Below are positions 56,701-64,000 of a stretch of 64,000 nucleotides of DNA, in pieces; position 1 is the stretch's first letter, and each line of letters starts with the position of its first letter. The DNA is from Albugo candida (lineage: Eukaryota; Oomycota; Peronosporomycetes; Albuginales; Albuginaceae). The stretch covers positions 62,001 to 126,000 of the forward strand of contig CAJNAR010000151.1 of NCBI GenBank assembly GCA_905220665.1. Reading direction: 5' to 3'. Under the pieces are notes generated by a model that was not told the origin of the DNA, ran no database searches, and was given only the letters and a program-made list of their open reading frames with translations. Position numbers and translations under genes: made by a program.

Positions 56701-57080
56701 TTGATATCGCTTTCCAGTGCACGCGCTGGTTCTGATTTTTCGGACACTGTGGATGTTGTATTGCGATTTTGCCGCATATTGGACCCTTTCTTTTCTTTGT
56801 CGGCTATTTCCATAGCGACGTCTTCTTTTCTATTGGTTCCCATTTGAGCTCTGTTTATGGGTATAAATGGGCTATTCTGCACTTTTCCCGTGATTTTAGA
56901 GTGCGGTGATGCTGTAATTTGTGTGCTTGATACCGCATCGATTTGCATGTTTTCCTCTTCGTTGACGTACTGCACGGTGGAACTTATGGATTTGGATATG
57001 CTTTGAAGCATCTCAATATCCTCTCCCATGCAAAGTTTGCATTTACAACTCATATTTCGAAGACATTTGTCGTCGCTCAT
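50727..57080 (-). CDS. XMAP215/ch-TOG/Stu2 family microtubule polymerase
   Basis: A single uninterrupted 2117-aa frame, of the length usual for multi-TOG members (CKAP5). These proteins bind tubulin through TOG domains and accelerate growth at microtubule plus ends in spindles and at centrosomes. TOG domains are recognisable by their first HEAT repeat with the tubulin-contacting Trp: TOG1 about 150-380 (KVSDKNWKVRKEAYEKI), TOG2 about 430-650 (GSTKWKDKVAALK), TOG3 about 745-960 (ASTKWTERKHAIELL), TOG4 about 1025-1250 (DDKAAWKKRLVAMES), and a more divergent helical array about 1405-1620. Ser/Lys-rich basic linkers separate them. The C-terminal helical region (about 1750-2117) matches the position of the TACC-binding end. 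No introns are needed. It diverges from the TRAP1 gene across 234 bp. Confidence 0.92.
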   Translation of the reverse strand: MSDDKCLRNMSCKCKLCMGEDIEMLQSISKSISSTVQYVNEEENMQIDAVSSTQITASPHSKITGKVQNSPFIPINRAQMGTNRKEDVAMEIADKEKKGSNMRQNRNTTSTVSEKSEPARALESDINMSQNTPPAPFNLTDPPADKIDEGTISQIVAKVSDKNWKVRKEAYEKINLIWKTKPFNDSVTSSLLCHLEKLCQDSNASALDAGLQAVTSYVENTNSLQNSIVPSLMKGVIDKGFSGRPTTITLCESLIPKLIENGATEETVQALIEGTKHKKPKVPPACVSSLLQALQLFGPRIISIPALKSALPSLCESTVNNVRPLALKLLVEIHRWTGPVVIQDIVSNLRHAQQTEYEALTKDVVPGSAQPAKHVKGMAPKGEIGKSSNTSRRNTIKSKSVLPETSAMDPRDFVDAVNLTEKLAKTEYKAKIGSTKWKDKVAALKIVLEVIGPVPKLANGDYGDLVATLKLLSQDSNVNIVATSFEVVGALADGLRRQFTHYARAFVPILMSKLSDKKTIILQATNLALDIIQKHVIPLDQQMEDLRTWVDPMKNKAPQARVQTLRFIERSLISTEDQDGAENCVMTAYVTNLETEQQNAIFTTCGQMLCQTSEDVDPTVRKAAVEAIVRLYNVTNGSSALQQQLAAISKSNIRAYKAIEAGLAASGNASTSVADCDTNMKSVLDKESKSTGSTTRRRSTLGGKKAPASNTSATHLVPNAPSSGSVTESSGKASMTAEESEDILSEVIGADWPTIQAEIASTKWTERKHAIELLEAFAATQNLSFRVLEGFVCYLSAHTKDFKDSNINVLKSTFQAIGSLASHSSRFPKSIVSMLLPPSVDKLSDRKVSDTVRRVIVAFSEATHPEYVVSCILAHITLTKSPLVHIEVVEVISTLIKDFGMAHCGPRALVEYIKGTQGLESSNAKCRSASIALLGTMYRQVGPAILPILQLDTWKPALATLAEKEFEKTGYDASAAMDSVVRSARGSCKETPDESGNVRRSSNRKKNTETSVMDVFGRQDISNLITKELLSDLKCEDDKAAWKKRLVAMESVQSICEQTGCAIEFTKSVGELIRALKPRLSDSNANLKVKAAQVIGILATSIGPEIAKFSKLLGPTLLNGCSDNKKNLQTASLDTLQRWVKHQSITSIGCMESLLLPLSEQLLNPVGRADVLNWAAENLKSCSEQQTQRPMDLTVLIVPTVQCLLDRSPETREKAQQLLLEVLRSVGVQTVLSVGCRDIKPAKMRTLQPLILKLMESVTEARANAINQEQEEDITMQALSTSSNNDDSFQHENEATMSSGIKSLRGIRQHGGRLGALRAGRSLRRSVEVRVSTPKDSTEESEKAQGGRESINEGVSLSRCSEIQKAARLAKAQYSRWIFDSTSQSEMNTRKSEIESDWRPYCSRELADQLFAESLEKGMMAGISNLLTCLMQQPDEIISVLDLMFKWITLRIVDNNVQALAKVLELLVSLFTLLQKRKYVLGEAEAGILLPFVLQESGHAKPRFRLRYRELLRQISDVFPCEKYASYLLDCINTTKNMKSRCECIDMVEYLLSNDREVSSVGKKIIREIAKLVTAHERDVRECAINAMVAAFYRTDGNLERFFRLVQVSTQQGMDLIRAKIKHLPPNEPRSQPHLSQCGGKDATRGETIEMESSFTAGSTSLAHDDDVVMDPHDCHTASQSDCLPETDSIDAPVPEDTEDTQADNDGVEALLMRPMRKLITKDVKLTEDEVELQNGIDAMKGLYAIASYPSDTYEVEFLTAFVNEIVQKLCECIRVSFQERKSDQIVSHLEAFPPFDIQMRVLSLSVTTLRAVLKNRVVADHLQRYTIERMLLVGCSTLQHPCLQDACPNVIQHPDKQLDTPDKKRHYMIIRALYILILDVLGRVKAGEVFPSIINLLQRIIRNDVGDFSAYNSYNHLMKKDSLDQLIGRILVHVSKQQAAALVPFEGVNLFGVLMQMHSFFATLPQSHMFAAHGADEKMQEALLIIASSISKVNPSFFQKCVQDLPSTSPVLTLLSRNGVLTSKETSVVTNGLNTTVVNSLQSMGNGNSQEIAQDENDTLHENVSRRLFHGTSLPSPKSNTSDYASIHDGTFEESSHSTLLKTQRIRQRLDRVRKF

Positions 57081-57314
57081 AATTATCGATTTGGTGGCTC
57101 GTTATTTGTCCTTTTCCTTTTGTAATGATTCAATGCAATATTATGGCCAATGACTACCGTATTGTGGTTCTTATCAGCCAATCATGGACATCAACTTTGT
57201 GGAATCATCAACGAGAAATACCTACTTCATGTAGCTACACTACTTTGCTAGGAATCATTATTAGAGTGGGTACACTGCTATCGGAAATAAATCACTGGCG
57301 ATACGTCTTTCAAT
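57081..57314. promoter_or_regulatory. Divergent promoter region between XMAP215 and TRAP1
   Basis: A 234-bp spacer with both start codons pointing outward. It must hold the core promoters of both genes. I see CCAAT-like sequence (GCCAATGAC near 57,148 and GCCAATCATG near 57,177) but no TATA box. Confidence 0.55.
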
Positions 57315-59743
57315 ATGTTACGGCAAAGCATCAAACGATTTCTATCTTCTAATGGACGATGCACAAAACATCCATTGACTTTAGCATTCGAGAACCAAAC
57401 TCGAAGGTCCCTTCATACCTTCTGCCCATTCCCAAAATCATCACTTGCCTGGAAGAGAAATAATGAAAGCGTTTGTCATGTCAACCAGATTCAATCACAA
57501 TGCTTTACCAATGCCAGCAACTTACAAGGTTAACGTTGCAATAATTTCTCAATGCAATTGGTCTCTCACTTTCTTATGCAGTTGATCGTCACGAATTCCA
57601 AGCTGAAACTCGACAGCTTTTAGATATTGTGACCCACTCTATTTACACCGATAAAGAAGTATTTGTGCGAGAATTAATTTCCAATGCATCGGATGCGCTT
57701 GAAAAGCTTCGGCATTTGCAAGCTACAGGAGAAAACATTCTCAATCCCGAAATCGAGCCAAAAATCATCATCAATACCGACGAGAATGAGAATACAATAA
57801 GTATTTGGGACACAGGAGTGGGGATGAAAAAGACAGAATTAATTGACAATCTGGGAACCATTGCTCGATCTGGTTCTAAAGCCTTCCTGGATCAGATCAA
57901 AAGTGCGGTAAGCTACTAAACACACCATTCCGCGTCTGGAGATACTCATTATGTCATGAAAAAGTCTTCAGGGGACTCCAGTGCAGCCGCAAGTGGTATC
58001 ATTGGAAAGTTTGGTGTGGGCTTTTACTCTGGCTTCATGGTAGCAGATAAAATCCAGGTGATTTCGCGATCCGCATTGGATGGCGACTGTAATGTTTGGC
58101 AGTCTGACGGAAGTGGTTCCTTCCAAATTCGTCCATGTGGAGATGATGAAATAATCCAACGCGGCTGTAAAATTATCATCAACTTGAAAGACACATGCAA
58201 AGAATTTGCCAAATCGAATCGCATTGAAAGAATCATTCGCCAGTATTCGAATTTCGTGTCATTCCCAATATCTCTGAATGATAAAACTGTCAATATAATC
58301 CAAGCGCTATGGACCAAAAGCGAGAGTGAAGTGACCGACAAAGAGTACTCTGAATTTTACAAATTTGTTGCAAACGCTTTCGATGAACCTATGTATCGAC
58401 TCAATTTCCGAACGGATGCTCCAATCGAACTGAAAGCATTGCTCTTTGTTGGTGCAACACACACGGAAAAATTTGGAAATGCGTACATGCACCCTGGTGT
58501 CAGCGTGTATTCCCGCAAAGTCTTGATTGAACGCAACTCCAAAGGTATTCTTCCAGAATGGCTTCGGTTTATGCGTGGTGTTGTCGACAGTGAGGATCTT
58601 CCGTTGAGCTTATCCCGAGAGACGATGCAAGATAGCCGTATGGTGCAGAAAATCAGAGACGTTCTTGTCCGTCGTATCATTCGTTTCTTTCAGCAACAGG
58701 TACGTCAAATGTTTGTTGTTACACCATCATTCGGCTTAAGTTTCCTCATACAGGCTATCAAGGAGCCTGAAAAGTACACCGAATTCTACAAAGAGTTCAA
58801 TGCGTTCATTAAAGAAGGTGTATGCACGGATTTCAAGCATAAAACGGATTTGGCCAAATTACTGCGTTACGAATCGAGCCATTTGGAAGGCGGTGCATTG
58901 TGCTCTCTTGATGAGTATGTCTCGCGTAGTCCACCGGATCAAGAGGAAATATATTACCTTTGCTCGCCATCTCGCGCACTCGCTGAAGCTTCACCTTACT
59001 ATGAGATGTTCAAGTACGTCTATTGATCTTGATGCTGTATGCTCGTGGAGTCTGATCTCTTTGTCAATAGGAAAGCGAATAAAGAAGTTCTTTTTGTGAC
59101 TCAATCCATCGACGATTTTGTGATGACAAACCTGACCGAATTCAATGGACGGAAGATCATTGCAGCAGAAAAAGCAAAATTAGATCTGGAGGTGTCTGAA
59201 GACGATGAGAGCATTCCAAAGTTGTCAGATGAAGAGCAAAAGGAGTTTTTTGACTGGCTTGGTGACATTTTGAAGCAAAGTGTGAAAGAAGTCAATGTAC
59301 GACATTTTCCTATTCTCTTCGAAACGACTCAGCACTGAATTCTTCATCCGTATAGGCCACATCACGTCTGACTGATTCACCTGCAGTCATTTCTGACCAC
59401 GATTCCAGTGCATTACGAAAGTACGTAGCTTCTCTTATCGGTTGATGCTTTACCTCATTTCCTGCTTGAATGTAGGATGATGAATATGGTCAATCACGAA
59501 ACGGGACAGTCGATGCCACCCATGTCCAAGCACAAATTTGAGATCAATCCTCGCCATCCAATTATACTCAATCTGAATCGTTTACGTCAATTCAATCCAC
59601 CATTAGCGGAAAAAGTAGCACGTCAAGTGTACGACAATGCAGCCGTTGCTGCTGGTCTAGTGGATGATGGGCGTAGTCTACTGACAAACATGAATGGGCT
59701 CCTCAATGATCTGCTGCATCAATGTCTGGCTGACAAAAAGTAG
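57315..59743 (+). CDS. TRAP1: Mitochondrial Hsp90 chaperone TRAP1
   Basis: ATP-dependent Hsp90-family chaperone of the mitochondrial matrix. Seven exons join in frame to 697 aa: 57315-57528, 57582-57907, 57965-58699, 58754-59013, 59071-59296, 59356-59420, 59476-59743. The first 60-70 residues are Arg/Ser-rich and nearly free of acids ([15 protein letters not shown]), a matrix-targeting presequence. ATP-binding motifs of the GHKL fold: [41 protein letters not shown]. Middle domain: [17 protein letters not shown]-terminal domain: [10 protein letters not shown] and [10 protein letters not shown]. It ends in KK with no MEEVD, as expected for an organellar rather than cytosolic Hsp90. Intron 3 (54 nt) has no in-frame stop, so its retention would insert 18 residues. 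Confidence 0.92.
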
Positions 59744-59809
59744 CCTCTAAACTTCCCTTTATTAATATCTGATTATACATGTGGTATCAGAAATAGAAAT
59801 TGTGAGAGG

Positions 59810-60307
59810 TCATTGTGGCGCGTTTCGTTGTAGGATCTGCTTTTGATGCTTTAATAAATAACAGACAGCGGCGCGTGACACCCCGAATTCTTTCGCTAAA
59901 TGCGCTTGTTTCTCTCCGGCTGAAACGCGCCGTACAATTTCACAGCGATCTCGTTGCCGTAGATACTTTCTCCGATCTTGTTTTTTCATCAGTACCGACT
60001 GATGCCCCGCTTCATTCCACTTGTATCGGTACAGACAATGCGAATATATCGATCGAAAGGTTTTCTCAATTGGTTCCCACGAGAACAAAATTTCTTCCGA
60101 ATCACCTTTCCCGCTGCTTGGATGTGGTTTTTCCCAAACTAAGATATGACTTGAAAGTGATTCGTGATCAAGCGGCGCAATTTTCGGCTTTTTGATTGAA
60201 TCTTTGCGAACCTCATTCCGATCAAATGCGTGTTGACGAGCGTGATCCAGGAAGTACTGAAATTTTGGTAATGGAGAGATCATTATCATGACAGTCGAAC
60301 CAATCAA
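59810..60307 (-). CDS. Helix-turn-helix DNA-binding domain protein
   Basis: A 165-aa protein with a C-terminal helix-turn-helix of the psq/CENP-B N-terminal type: RRKYLRQRDRCEIVRRVSAG then KQAHLAKEFGVSRAAVCYLL, about residues 110-155. In other families this module binds DNA and is also found in domesticated transposases. The N-terminal 100 residues have no recognised fold. A second in-frame ATG 24 nt downstream (MIMISPLPKFQYFL) could be the real start. It converges with TRAP1 across 66 bp and diverges from the TPR gene across 283 bp. Proteins with this KQAxLAxEFGVSRAAV signature are, from memory, frequent in oomycetes; that link is established knowledge, not visible here. Confidence 0.75.
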   Translation of the reverse strand: MIGSTVMIMISPLPKFQYFLDHARQHAFDRNEVRKDSIKKPKIAPLDHESLSSHILVWEKPHPSSGKGDSEEILFSWEPIEKTFRSIYSHCLYRYKWNEAGHQSVLMKKQDRRKYLRQRDRCEIVRRVSAGEKQAHLAKEFGVSRAAVCYLLKHQKQILQRNAPQ

Positions 60308-60590
60308 TAATTTTGTGACTCATGTGGAAAAGATCGGTTAGGTGTTGGACACAGTCATTGGGAGATGGTCCGGTCGCAAAGACACGACATGGCTTGGCTC
60401 ACAGAAGCGCTCTATTGACGGTTTCTTTTTACAAAATTATAACATTTATGCTCTTCAATGATCAATTCTATATACATGCTTACTCTTGTAATATCAATAT
60501 GTAGATTGATCCGAACGTTAGTCAAGAATGACGTACATTTGTTTTTAACGGGATCGTTCGAGTTAAAGCGCAAAAATAACGCATCGAGAA
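60308..60590. promoter_or_regulatory. Divergent spacer between HTH gene and TPR gene
   Basis: 283 bp, AT-rich towards the right. It must contain the start regions of both genes. No specific box was recognised. Confidence 0.45.
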
Positions 60591-61976
60591 ATGTTGAAGC
60601 GTACGTCACGATATTTAATTCAATCTCATGCTAAGAGAACTTCTCTATCACAAATACGATTAAAGACTACTCAGTCATCGAGTCACAAGTTTTCCAATTC
60701 AAAATTTGGAATCGGTATTCTTGAATTAACGTCAGAAGAGTTGGCAGCCGAAGAAGAGCTTATTCAGGCGTTACCTGATTTTCAGCTTGCAGTAGACATT
60801 TTGCATGGCTCTTCTACCAGCAATAAGGAAGGGCGTGGAATGCCTTCACTTTTCCAGAAAGTGATCTTGGCTGTTCCTCATTTAGAGCGAACAGCTGAAA
60901 TATGTCGTTCCTCGATGGGAAATCAAAATCCCTTTTATTTGGTTCCTTTGAGATATTTAAGCCTCGCATACTTTATTCAAGGGAAATATTCGCTTGCGAA
61001 TAAGATTATGCAGGAAAGAGGGGAGACGATGAATTGGCCAATCGCAGAACAAGAACGAATGTTACGTTTACAATTGCGTCAAAACTGTCATAAAATCAGC
61101 ACTGAGGTAGCAAAATTGGACACTTTGAATGCACTGTATCCAAACGACGATCTGATACCTTTGAGATGGACGACTTATACGCTGATTGCAGAGTACCTTC
61201 AGTCGGGACCAAAGAAATTAGATATTATGGATCCCCTTTATGCAGAGGCTGTTGAGAAGTTACGGCGCAAAAAGGATGTCGTAAAGAAGGAACAAGAGCT
61301 CAAGCCAAAGTCTGTTGCTGAATTGGAGTCTCTCAATCGACAGGTTCCATTTTTACTGTCGCAATTTGCGTCTCTTTGTTATGTGGTAACAGATTCGTCG
61401 CAATGTACGACCAAAGCGATGGGAGAAAACACGACGTTGTATTTGGATCAAGCAGAAGTGCTATGGAAAGAGGCGTTGAATTGGGCGGATCAATATGTCG
61501 AGGATGCTGAGAATGAGAACAACAAGAGATTCCGAATATGCGTGCAAACAAATTTGGGCGAAGTCTGTTTGATCAAGAACAAACCAGAAGAAGGCATTGA
61601 GTTTTTAGAAACAGCTTTACACTTGTACCGGGACTCAGCGTTTGACAGCGATCTTGTTCTTGCTCGGATATTAGGACGACTTGCAGAAGGTTATCACGCG
61701 TTACAGCAACCAGTGAATAGCGAGGGTTTATTTCAAAGCGCTGTGCAAGCATATGATAAAATGCCTTTCCTCTCGATGACTCATCAGATGGAATACGCTG
61801 GAATTTCACGTAAGTTTGGCAAGCTATTGCAAGCTTGGGACAAGCGCGATACCGACGCCAAAATTCGCTTCGCTAAAGCCGATACCATCGACCAAGAAAT
61901 GAAAAAGCAGTTGGAAAGTACTGAATGCAAGTATCCTTTCCATTCAGCGTTTTACCTACCTCTCGATGGACTCTAA
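60591..61976 (+). CDS. TPR-like helical protein with mitochondrial-type N-terminus
   Basis: A 461-aa single-exon protein. The first 35 residues are basic and hydroxylated with few acids (MLKRTSRYLIQSHAKRTSLS), suggesting mitochondrial import. The rest is alpha-helical, with tetratricopeptide-like pairs, for example PLRYLSLAYFIQGKYSLANK (about 125-145), VQTNLGEVCLIKNKPEEGIE then FLETALHLY (about 325-355), and ILGRLAEGYHALQQPVNSEG (about 365-385). TPR proteins mediate protein-protein contacts; a respiratory-complex assembly factor of the TTC19 kind is possible but unproven. The start is the first ATG after the spacer. It converges with the sphingomyelinase gene, ending 219 bp from it. Confidence 0.75.
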   Translation: MLKRTSRYLIQSHAKRTSLSQIRLKTTQSSSHKFSNSKFGIGILELTSEELAAEEELIQALPDFQLAVDILHGSSTSNKEGRGMPSLFQKVILAVPHLERTAEICRSSMGNQNPFYLVPLRYLSLAYFIQGKYSLANKIMQERGETMNWPIAEQERMLRLQLRQNCHKISTEVAKLDTLNALYPNDDLIPLRWTTYTLIAEYLQSGPKKLDIMDPLYAEAVEKLRRKKDVVKKEQELKPKSVAELESLNRQVPFLLSQFASLCYVVTDSSQCTTKAMGENTTLYLDQAEVLWKEALNWADQYVEDAENENNKRFRICVQTNLGEVCLIKNKPEEGIEFLETALHLYRDSAFDSDLVLARILGRLAEGYHALQQPVNSEGLFQSAVQAYDKMPFLSMTHQMEYAGISRKFGKLLQAWDKRDTDAKIRFAKADTIDQEMKKQLESTECKYPFHSAFYLPLDGL

Positions 61977-62195
61977 AGTAGCATGTATGGAAATACAACT
62001 TTTTCGGACAGATTGGAACGCAGGCGAGTCACTTGATTCAGTGAGCATATAATGGAGGTTAATTCCATTGATCTTGCTATTTATTTTTTATAAATACAAA
62101 GTTTACACCCGCTGATGGATTACTTCCCCGATTCATTGTATTTGCTTCGTATCTTCAAGCTCCTAGATAACGACTCTGGCAGCCTTGTGGGTAAG
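61977..62195. other. Convergent 3' spacer
   Basis: 219 bp between two convergent genes. AT-rich, with no gene. It must hold both polyadenylation regions. Confidence 0.5.
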
Positions 62196-63831
62196 TCAGA
62201 CAGACGCCAACGAAATACTCTGAGCATCAGACGTTGTGATGGGAAAGTTGAAAACTGAGCTCACTGGATAATGATCCGATAAGTCGGTCAGTTCCATACG
62301 GTCTCTAAATCGTTCTATGATGAATGAGGAGATCGCCCATTCTGCGATAAATAGCTTGACTGTATTCGTAAATGCTTGAATTGTTGGCTGGCCCACTGGT
62401 TGTAAATATGGCCCTACGAATCAACAGCATTCAACTGGAGAATGAGAAGAATGCTATTTCTTTACGCCATACCTTCCGCATGGAGAACATAATCAAGCCA
62501 TTCTTTGGGACAACATGGACAATAACATTTTTCCTGACCAAAAATATCTCAGCTAAGTGTTCATAGGTATATTGCCAATTTACCGATCCACATGGTTGTT
62601 TGGTAGCTTCAGAAGGATGATAGGTTTTGCTCTATCAAAATCTTTTAGACATTGGAGCCACGAAAAAGAAACATTTCGTACCTCTTTTATACCCCAACTA
62701 GCAACATATGAGTTGGCACAGCCACCACTAGAAGCAGCTCCATCACGTCCAACAAGTACATTTGCTCGTGGGCTAGGATCGAAGTTAATAGAGTAAGAAT
62801 TAGACGACTAAAACTTACTCGCTCGTGTATTCAACTTGACCAATCCGAAGCGGGACTTTGCCACCCAATATCTTGACCAAATTGCTGACTTCTTCGGGAT
62901 AGGTTACATTATCGACATTAAAATCGCCAGCAAATAGCACCGGCTAAAACAGTCAAAGAGCTGTTATGAATTGAAACTACAGTCAATAATCCGATGTTGC
63001 TTACTTCATGATTCGGAATGTTTTGCTCTTTCACAAAGTCCCGCATCTATTTCATAGCATACACGTAAGCACCCGTGAATGATAGACTACAAAAAGATAG
63101 AAACCTGTTCTGCCTGCTTCGCTCGAACTTGACGGCCTTCTTCTGTCGACCATGCCTGTAAATGCGTCGCAAATATATTAAAGTATTTGGTAACTCCTCC
63201 TTCTTTTTTAACGATTCGAGCATACTTGACCCCTTTTGCTGCCAAGCAATCAGCGCCATGACAAGCATTCTTGTAGACAATGTGTTTTTCTACGGTTATT
63301 TTCCATCGTGATACTATCCAAACACCGCCATTCGTAATGCTACAGAGCTTGTGAGCATTGAGATTTGGCTTCCGCATGCATACTGACTACCTAGTGAAGG
63401 AGTATGGATCCGATAGAACTTTTGTGGAGTACGGGAAACCGAGATCAGTGAAATTCTTTGCCATCTTCTCGAACTGGTCCTTTTTAAAGACTTCAGCGAA
63501 AGAAATCACATCGATGGGAATTTGAAGATCTGGAGCATTATCTATCAAGGATTGGGGAATTCGCTCCAAACGCTCCTTTTGGCCGTCCAGAGAGATGAGT
63601 GGAGTACGTCCAAAGGCATTATACTACAAAAATCAAGTGAGCTAACAAATTGTATAGTCAGATGTTTGTATTGCATGCCTGAATGATGCGCATTGACATT
63701 GTATCCGGTTTTATATTTTGGGATGTTGTTATTGGCGAATATAAAGCGATTATAGAGGTTATAATTGCAGTGAAGACACCTGATTTGCGATAACGCGCCT
63801 GCAATTGAGGAAGCGTACGCGCACACTTCAT
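62196..63831 (-). CDS. Neutral sphingomyelinase-like phosphodiesterase, secreted or membrane-anchored
   Basis: A member of the endonuclease/exonuclease/phosphatase fold related to neutral sphingomyelinases, which cleave sphingomyelin to ceramide and phosphocholine. Nine exons join in frame to 401 aa: 63679-63831, 63391-63623, 63105-63339, 63005-63046, 62819-62943, 62682-62772, 62584-62631, 62473-62533, 62196-62413. Residues 18-36 (GVFTAIITSIIALYSPITT) form an N-terminal hydrophobic signal or anchor. Catalytic motifs: MRIIQYNAFGR, the metal-binding Glu in ISFAEVF, GGVWIVSRW, CHGADCLAAKGVKYARI, FATHLQAW, GDFNVDN and DLSDHYPV with the catalytic Asp-His. Intron 1 (63624-63678) starts with GC rather than GT. 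A Cys-rich CYCPCCPKEW lies near residue 315. The upstream start is uncertain because earlier in-frame codons lack an ATG. Substrate preference is inferred from the family. Confidence 0.85.
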
Positions 63832-64000
63832 TGGGTCTAAGGGTAAATGAAAAGTAAGGAAAGTCTGACACAGAAAGAAGGACAATCGGCATCACAGCTG
63901 CTTGTGGGAGCCAATCATAAGAAGCTAGGAATGCCTTTCGTAAGTATTACAGCCAACCAACTGGCAAAATCTCGGATCGTGGATAGGCGAGCTGTCTGTT
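63832..64000. other. Upstream of the sphingomyelinase-like gene
   Basis: The probable promoter or an additional 5' exon; the window ends here. A CCAAT box in gene orientation is suggested by GCCAATCATAAG read on the plus strand near 63,911. Confidence 0.35.

Noticed and set aside
59810..60307. Active transposase
   Set aside because: Only the N-terminal-type DNA-binding module is present; there is no DDE catalytic domain or terminal inverted repeats nearby.

Overview
The window looks like a nuclear contig of an oomycete-like stramenopile. Short GT-AG introns (about 48-58 bp, with one apparent GC-AG intron) interrupt compact housekeeping genes, and the rest is a mosaic of degraded LINE, Copia and Gypsy retrotransposons. 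The 165-aa helix-turn-helix protein is of a type I associate with oomycetes. An Albugo-like white rust is one plausible source, but the sequence alone does not prove genus.

Region 1 (1-22.6 kb) is retrotransposon territory built on a dead gene. A plus-strand LINE fills 1-6.0 kb, and a tRNA-derived SINE is inserted in its reverse transcriptase with a 17-bp target duplication. A kinesin-1-like motor gene on the minus strand runs from 22,553 to about 6,776. It is cut by a 13,356-bp block (8,487-21,842) holding two different LINEs tail to tail. The block is flanked by a perfect 16-bp duplication of kinesin coding sequence, and both kinesin halves carry stops and frameshifts.

Region 2 (22.6-28.7 kb) holds an unidentified reading frame (24.2-24.9 kb), a decayed WW-IQ-LRR-TPR protein gene (25.0-28.0 kb) and a probable SNRNP27 spliceosomal gene (28.0-28.7 kb). 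The last has one in-frame TGA that a very short intron could remove.

Region 3 (28.77-34.15 kb) is the most striking locus. It is a head-to-tail array of six complete copies and one truncated copy of an 860/861-bp unit. Each unit carries one short gene for a small secreted, cysteine-free protein with an acidic stretch and a Tyr/Gly-rich C-terminus. The copies are almost identical, so the amplification is recent or homogenised.

Region 4 (34.15-50.7 kb) is a nest of LTR-retrotransposon relics: at least four Copia fragments on both strands, one Gypsy gag-pol fragment, a 276-bp LTR pair in inverted orientation about 5 kb apart, and two primer-binding sites matching the anticodon arm of initiator tRNA-Met.

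Region 5 (50.7-64 kb) is gene-dense and intact: an XMAP215/ch-TOG microtubule polymerase (2117 aa), a divergently transcribed mitochondrial Hsp90 (TRAP1, seven exons, 697 aa), a helix-turn-helix DNA-binding protein, a mitochondrial-type TPR protein, and a nine-exon secreted neutral sphingomyelinase-like phosphodiesterase (401 aa). Neighbouring genes alternate in strand and share short divergent or convergent spacers.
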